NCBI RefSeq assembly: GCF_000732725.1
Contig: NZ_JPNB01000001.1
Location: forward strand, 310,001 to 374,000
DNA: 64,000 bases
Source of the DNA: Kineothrix alysoides
Lineage (GTDB): Bacteria > Bacillota > Clostridia > Lachnospirales > Lachnospiraceae
Reading direction: 5' to 3'
In this document: piece after piece, positions 59,805 to 64,000 of the stretch
How the letters are laid out: each line of letters starts with the position of its first letter
Position numbering within the stretch: position 1 is the first letter of the stretch
Translations under genes and position numbers: made by a program
The notes under the pieces: generated by a model
The model's database searches: none
The model's input: the letters and a program-made list of their open reading frames with translations, nothing else
What the model was told of the DNA's origin: nothing

Positions 59805-60212
59805 ATGGAATATAACAATATTGATAAGCTGTTTGTGGATTTTTTGGAGGATTATAATCAAGCCTTCTATGATAAAGACATAAACAAACTAAAAGAATTC
59901 TATGACTCAACTAATAATATCCTTATTTATTTTGATAATCATAAGAATAATGATACCTATTGTTTAGAGGAACATTTACACTTGATCTCTGATTTTTTTG
60001 AGAACGGAAAGGCAACGGAGTCTGGTGGAGTAGAACCGCTTATAATTGAGAATTTACACGTGTTTCATAAGATAGACTCGGCTTGCTTATGTTTCACAGC
60101 CAGATACAAAAGCTTCCCTGATCCCGCAATTAGAACTACTATGTATTTAGAGTGTATTTATAACGAATGGAAAGTAATGCATGTCCATTGTTCTTTTGAA
60201 CCGGGAAAATAG
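59805..60212 (+). CDS. SnoaL/NTF2-like fold protein
   Basis: 135 residues. Pattern of a SnoaL-like (NTF2 superfamily) domain: a helical start (DKLFVDFLEDYNQAFYDKDI), FYDSTNNILIYFDNHKN, and a beta-sheet end with YLECIYNEWKVMHVHCSFE. No clear catalytic set. Family members include isomerases and scaffold proteins. Preceded by AGGAGA. Confidence 0.75.
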   Translation: MEYNNIDKLFVDFLEDYNQAFYDKDINKLKEFYDSTNNILIYFDNHKNNDTYCLEEHLHLISDFFENGKATESGGVEPLIIENLHVFHKIDSACLCFTARYKSFPDPAIRTTMYLECIYNEWKVMHVHCSFEPGK

Positions 60213-60330
60213 CGTATTAGTGACTATGGATTTTGAGCATAACGAAGCTGATAAATTTTAGTTTGCTTGTCGCCCAAGTTATAGTCCGTAACTTATTATC
60301 TTGAAATTTTTGCACCATTACTACAAATGA

Positions 60331-60371
60331 AAAGACATAGCTTCTCTTCCAAGGGGGCTACGTCTTTCTTT
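60331..60371 (+). terminator. Intrinsic terminator
   Basis: 10-bp stem AAGACATAGC / GCTACGTCTT with one mismatch, then TCTTT. In the 406-nt gap 60213-60618 it is the only clear element; a short protein-like tail (KKYTGSQEELDTLFD) ends near 60490. Confidence 0.6.
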
Positions 60372-60618
60372 ATGCATTGAAGCGCGGTATTATAGCTTCA
60401 AAGTTTATTGCGCCGTACAGACAAACAGGAATTTCAAAAATATAAAAAAGTATACTGGAAGCCAAGAGGAATTAGATACGCTGTTTGATTAAAAATAAAT
60501 AATGTTCCTATTTCCACAATAGCAGGGTGATATAAGTCTGGACTATGCGTTTGGTTCAGTATTTCTATCGCATATTGCTTCACCCGGCGTACCGGCATAA
60601 GTGAAAGGAGTCAAAATT

Positions 60619-61569
60619 ATGAATGATAAAACTGTGGTATTAAATGCCAGCCTGGTAAATTATGATGGAAACGTTGATTACTCACAAATTGCATCTGAAG
60701 TGGTAATCTATGATGAAACGCCTGAACATAAAATTTTGGAGCGAGTTGACGGTTTTACGATTGTTGTAACGAAAGAAATGAAAGTCAGCGGTGAAATTAT
60801 TAGAAAATTCCCTGATAGTGTAAAGATGATTTGTGAAGCCGGAACCGGATATAATAATATAGATTTGGATGCGGTACGTGAAAAGGGAATCATATTATGC
60901 AACATACCTGCGTATAGCAGTGAACGAGTGGCACATACAGCAATCCTTTTAATTTTGAATCTGGCAAGCTCCATGCAAAAACAGATACGTATGCTTTCCG
61001 AATGTAATCATGATAATTTCCATAAACACTTAATGGTAGATCATGTGGAATTGAACGGTAAAACACTGGGAGTTATCGGTTATGGAAATATTGCAAAAGA
61101 AATAATCAAAGTAGCGCAAGCACTGGGAATGAAAATTTTAGTGTCGGTCAGAACTCTCAGAGCAGATGTAGAGAACATCCATTTTACAACAACGGAAGAA
61201 GTTTTAATGCAAAGTGATTTTGTTTCTCTTAATTGTCCTTTAAACGAATCAACAAGACATATGATCAATGAAGAAACTTTAGCAATGATGAAATCGACAG
61301 CATATTTAATCAATACTGCACGGGGAGCATTGGTTGATGAGAATGCATTGATTTATGCATTGCAAAATAATGTAATTGCAGGCGCAGGATTAGATGTACA
61401 GGAAGTAGAGCCATTAGATGATGCAAGCCCATTGTATACAATGGATAATGTTATCATTACTCCGCACATGGGATGGCGGGGGTTAGAAACAAGACAACGT
61501 TTAGTTTCATTAATCCGGGATAATATCAGAGCCTTTTCCGAAGGGCAGCCTATTAACAGAGTAGATTAA
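60619..61569 (+). CDS. D-2-hydroxyacid dehydrogenase
   Basis: 316-residue NAD-dependent enzyme of the D-lactate/glycerate/phosphoglycerate dehydrogenase family. CEAGTGYNNIDLDAVREKGI at the substrate-domain edge, GVIGYGNIAKEIIKVAQALG for NAD binding, LINTARGALVDENAL with the catalytic Arg, AGLDVQEVEPLD with the Glu, and IITPHMGWRG with the His. The family reduces 2-keto acids. Start 60619 follows AAAGGAG. The exact substrate is not readable from sequence. Confidence 0.93.
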   Translation: MNDKTVVLNASLVNYDGNVDYSQIASEVVIYDETPEHKILERVDGFTIVVTKEMKVSGEIIRKFPDSVKMICEAGTGYNNIDLDAVREKGIILCNIPAYSSERVAHTAILLILNLASSMQKQIRMLSECNHDNFHKHLMVDHVELNGKTLGVIGYGNIAKEIIKVAQALGMKILVSVRTLRADVENIHFTTTEEVLMQSDFVSLNCPLNESTRHMINEETLAMMKSTAYLINTARGALVDENALIYALQNNVIAGAGLDVQEVEPLDDASPLYTMDNVIITPHMGWRGLETRQRLVSLIRDNIRAFSEGQPINRVD

Positions 61570-61691
61570 AGCGTCAGCTTAAACGCATATCTTCTTGGTT
61601 GATATGAATTTAAAAGATAGTGCTTTCGAGTATTGTTATTTTAAGTAATTACGGATTAACAGAATTTCCATCTAATGGTAGAGTATAATAG

Positions 61692-61786
61692 CAAAAAGGC
61701 ATGGCTTTCTGTTAAAAGAATGCTATGTTTTTTATGCAGCAAAATTGTTATGATTGATTTAAAGCGAATCACGCAGATAAACAGGA
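61692..61786. repeat. Direct repeat A flanking AraC gene
   Basis: About 95 bp, from CAAAAAGGCATGGCTTTC to CACGCAGATAAACAGGA, repeated at 62964-63060 with few changes. It contains a hairpin followed by six T, so it can end transcription. It lies in the 358-nt gap before the AraC gene. Confidence 0.85.
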
Positions 61787-61927
61787 AGCCGTATTACAAA
61801 TCAGTAGTATAGGGTTCAACATTAGAATCATGAGAATACCGCAGTAATTTTTATTATAAGAGCAGAGCGGGTCAAGCGGACAAACTGTAGCAGTAATATA
61901 CTATCTATTATAAAGGAGGTGCATATC

Positions 61928-62836
61928 ATGCATGCATGGGAAGCCATACAAAAATCATTGAATTTTATTGAATCAAATCTCGGTGAAGATATTGATATTG
62001 AGCAGCTTGCAAAAGAATCGGCGTTATCCCCTTTTTATTATCAAAGGTTATTCTCTCGTCTTGTTAAAAAACCGGTTCGGGAATACATGAAGCTGCGCCG
62101 ATTAGCTTGCGCATGTGAGTCTCTTGCTGATAAACATCGCCGCATTTTAGATATTGCGCTGGATTGCGGCTTTGGGAGTCATGAAACATTTACAAGGGCA
62201 TTCAAAGACGCCTACAAAATGACGCCGGAAGAATATCGCAAACAACCGGTAATGCTCAATCAGTTTGATAAGCCCGATTTATTGCTTAACTACACAATGA
62301 TCGATGAAGGGGTTCCGCTTATCAGTGATGGACTTGTGCTGGAATTCAACCGCAAAAAGCTCCTGCAGCCAATTCTCTTTATGGGCGTGACGGGCATCAT
62401 CCCCATTGAGGGGCAAATGCCGCTTGGCGAAGCTACAGGCGTAGATATGCCTGGTCAAGTATGGGAAAATTTTCACCAAGAAAAACAACTTATTCCCCGG
62501 ATAGAGGGAGGGCATGAGTTGGGAGTTGCTTATCTTGGTGATGTACCTGAAGGCTATTTCACTTACTTTGCCGGTGCAGAAGTGGCGCAGGGAATAGACG
62601 ATAGCCGCTTTGTCAAATGGGAGCTTCCTGCCAGAGAATATATTGTTTGTGGATTTGAAGCAGAAAATTTTGAACAACTCGTAACCGTAGCAATCAATAA
62701 AGCTGTAAAATATAGCGGGCTTTGGCTTGAAAAACATGGATTGACTATGGATGTTTATTCTCCTGAAATGTACTACGACAGTTCACCTGAAAGTAGTTAC
62801 ATGGAATTGTGGATGCCGGTATCAGAAAAATGCTGA
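61928..62836 (+). CDS. AraC-family regulator with GyrI-like ligand domain
   Basis: 302 residues. N-terminal AraC HTH pair (SALSPFYYQRLFSRLVKKP; ALDCGFGSHETFTRAFKDAY; MTPEEYRKQ) and a C-terminal GyrI-like effector-binding domain from about residue 150 (YLGDVPEGYFTYFAGAEVAQ). Regulators of this type (Rob, SoxS-like with GyrI) respond to small drugs or metabolites. ATG 61928 has AAAGGAGG eight nt upstream; a GTG at 61919 overlaps that site. Direct repeats flank the gene. Confidence 0.93.
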   Translation: MHAWEAIQKSLNFIESNLGEDIDIEQLAKESALSPFYYQRLFSRLVKKPVREYMKLRRLACACESLADKHRRILDIALDCGFGSHETFTRAFKDAYKMTPEEYRKQPVMLNQFDKPDLLLNYTMIDEGVPLISDGLVLEFNRKKLLQPILFMGVTGIIPIEGQMPLGEATGVDMPGQVWENFHQEKQLIPRIEGGHELGVAYLGDVPEGYFTYFAGAEVAQGIDDSRFVKWELPAREYIVCGFEAENFEQLVTVAINKAVKYSGLWLEKHGLTMDVYSPEMYYDSSPESSYMELWMPVSEKC

Positions 62837-62963
62837 TAACGCGTAATTAATATTTGAAGTACTATATATATTACAAAGAATATGAAGCTATCAAATTTCA
62901 ATTTGCAGATTAACCTATAAGAATTGGCGGCTAAAGGAAGAAATCTTTTTCGCCTGATTACTA

Positions 62964-63060
62964 CAAAAAGGCATGGCTTTCCATTAAGGGGATGCTATGT
63001 TTTTTTATGCAGCAAAATATGTTATGATTGATTTAAAGCTAATCACGCAGATAAACAGGA
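62964..63060. repeat. Direct repeat B flanking AraC gene
   Basis: Second copy of the repeat at 61692-61786, with the same hairpin plus a T7 run. It lies in the 296-nt gap behind the AraC gene. No gene is seen in the rest of that gap. Confidence 0.85.
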
Positions 63061-63132
63061 GTTAGCCGGTTCGAATAACAATTGAAGAATTTCCGAATGG
63101 TACCAGATTTAGATTAAGAGGGATTATAGAAT

Positions 63133-63618
63133 ATGCTGTTAGTTGAAATAATTGTTTTATGTGTTCTGTTTTTTGGAATCTGCTATTTTAATACGGGTAA
63201 TGATGAAAGAAATATCAAGAGCTATTATTCATATCCTGAAGAAGTACAGGAAATCGTAAAAAAGAATCCTGTGTTAAGGAACAAGATCAGGAGCGCGAAA
63301 TCTATAGTGACATTCCTGTCAAATGTTGTAGTCTTTGGCATTGTAATATTTATATTTGGATTCTTTATTAAGCAACCATCTGTTTGGAATAACTTTATAA
63401 ACTTATTGATTTTGGGGCAGTGCTTAAATGCGTTCGATTTTTTGATAATTGATATGATATGGTGGCGGAATTCTGCAAGAATAAGATTTACCGGCACAGA
63501 AAATATGGCGGAACTATATAGGAATCCCCAAAAACACTTTATCTCATTTTTAAAAGGTGTTTTGGTGTTTTTAATTGTTGCATTGATTGATGGAATGATA
63601 TTATCACTTATGAACTAA
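63133..63618 (+). CDS. Four-helix membrane protein, 161 aa
   Basis: Unrecognised family. About four membrane segments: VEIIVLCVLFFGICYF, FLSNVVVFGIVIFIFGFF, LLILGQCLNAFDFLIIDMIW and FLKGVLVFLIVALIDGMIL. The loop after the first helix is charged (DERNIKSYYSYPEEVQEIVK), recalling other Clostridia ABC- or sensor-associated proteins. The ribosome site is weak. It lies next to the AraC regulator, but with its own unit. Confidence 0.7.
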   Translation: MLLVEIIVLCVLFFGICYFNTGNDERNIKSYYSYPEEVQEIVKKNPVLRNKIRSAKSIVTFLSNVVVFGIVIFIFGFFIKQPSVWNNFINLLILGQCLNAFDFLIIDMIWWRNSARIRFTGTENMAELYRNPQKHFISFLKGVLVFLIVALIDGMILSLMN

Positions 63619-63643
63619 ACCCCAATTGGACAAAAGCTTTCCA

Positions 63644-63695
63644 AACAATGCGCAGCTACGCGTGCAGAACAAAAGCTGTGCTGCCGAAGTACTTG
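63644..63695. repeat. Interspersed repeat, copy 3 (right half)
   Basis: About 50 bp that match the right half of the repeat at 40670: AATGCGCAGCTACGCG, then GAACAAAAGCTGTGCTGC and GAAGTACTTG, with single-base changes. Confidence 0.75.
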
Positions 63696-63738
63696 ACTGG
63701 GAGAAGGGTGGTGAATAACTAATGAAGGGAACTTCACT

Positions 63739-63763
63739 GCCTATGATGATAGGGCTGTTTTTT
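63739..63763 (+). terminator. Probable intrinsic terminator
   Basis: Short stem (CCTAT / ATAGG with loop GATG) followed by GCTG and six T. Confidence 0.5.
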
Positions 63764-63888
63764 CGTATACATCATCAAAGATTGTTTTCTAAATAATTTA
63801 TCAGGTTAAAGTGATTTTTTATAATAGCAGATTTTTAAAAGCCAAGTCTCTCAACTTTTGCTATGCTCTGAGTAAGGAGGTTGAGATG

Positions 63889-64000
63889 ATGAAACTGATT
63901 TATTTTTTTGACCATTATATTAAGCCTTTTTCTATGAAAGGTAAAAAATATGCCAATCCTGCCAATACAGGTATCATTGGAAATGGAATAAGTTGTATCA
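63889..64000 (+). CDS. Unidentified protein, N-terminal part only
   Basis: Open reading frame running off the right edge, 37 codons visible, starting MKLIYFFDHYIKPFSMKGKK and YANPANTGIIGNGIS. AAGGAGG at 63874-63880 supports ATG 63889 (or 63886). The start recalls small cysteine/metallo-hydrolase-like proteins of Clostridia, but the piece is too short to name. Confidence 0.6.
   Translation, partial: MKLIYFFDHYIKPFSMKGKKYANPANTGIIGNGISCI

Overview
The window reads as a Clostridia chromosome, most likely Lachnospiraceae. The grounds are moderate GC, strong Shine-Dalgarno sequences, the comEC-holA neighbourhood, an SfsA-MutY fusion, an [FeFe]-hydrogenase-like chemoreceptor and many Firmicutes-type siphophage genes. 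No taxonomic marker gene is present, so the family is an inference from gene content.

Positions 1 to about 36,430 are the right-hand part of an integrated element, essentially an HK97-type siphovirus prophage; its left end lies outside the window. All phage genes except one read rightward: replication (VapE-like primase/helicase, VRR-NUC nuclease, SNF2 helicase), a sigma-like regulator, an orphan MazF/PemK toxin-like protein, an HNH endonuclease followed by a probable cos site, two DNA methyltransferases, the packaging and head genes, the tail genes (with a -1 frameshift in the tail assembly chaperone), a tape measure with an internal repeat array, a modular glycine-rich tail adhesin, holin and endolysin. 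Two overlapping serine recombinase genes follow. A moron-like gene with its own consensus promoter sits between chaperone and tape measure, and one small gene lies antisense between terminase and portal. Intrinsic-terminator-like hairpins recur throughout this one-directional cluster.

Between the recombinases and the right junction (31.6-36.4 kb) is a visibly AT-rich cargo block. It holds a YegP/DUF1508 protein with its own promoter and terminator, then a five-gene cassette: a three-Cys-motif partner protein (TcmP), its three-Cys radical-SAM-like partner (Gp37/Gp68, DUF5131), a cysteine-rich protein, a small protein and a soluble Ser/Thr kinase. The cassette has a promoter in front and a terminator behind. 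It is the best candidate here for an undescribed system, possibly phage defence or superinfection control.

At about 36,440 the chromosome resumes in the middle of comEC, so the element splits the DNA-uptake channel gene. Downstream are holA, yqeY, small membrane and DUF1653 proteins, the sfsA-mutY fusion, a family 2 glycosyltransferase, a lipid kinase with a PAP2 phosphatase, a cell-wall amidase, a cupin, glyA, the hydrogenase-like chemoreceptor, a LUD protein, an ASKHA-fold protein and a GH3 glycosidase behind a strong promoter with a long leader. A tRNA-Gly follows. The last 8 kb hold small metabolic and regulatory genes (HD hydrolase, tautomerase, SnoaL-like, D-2-hydroxyacid dehydrogenase, AraC regulator) among gene remnants and short interspersed repeats.
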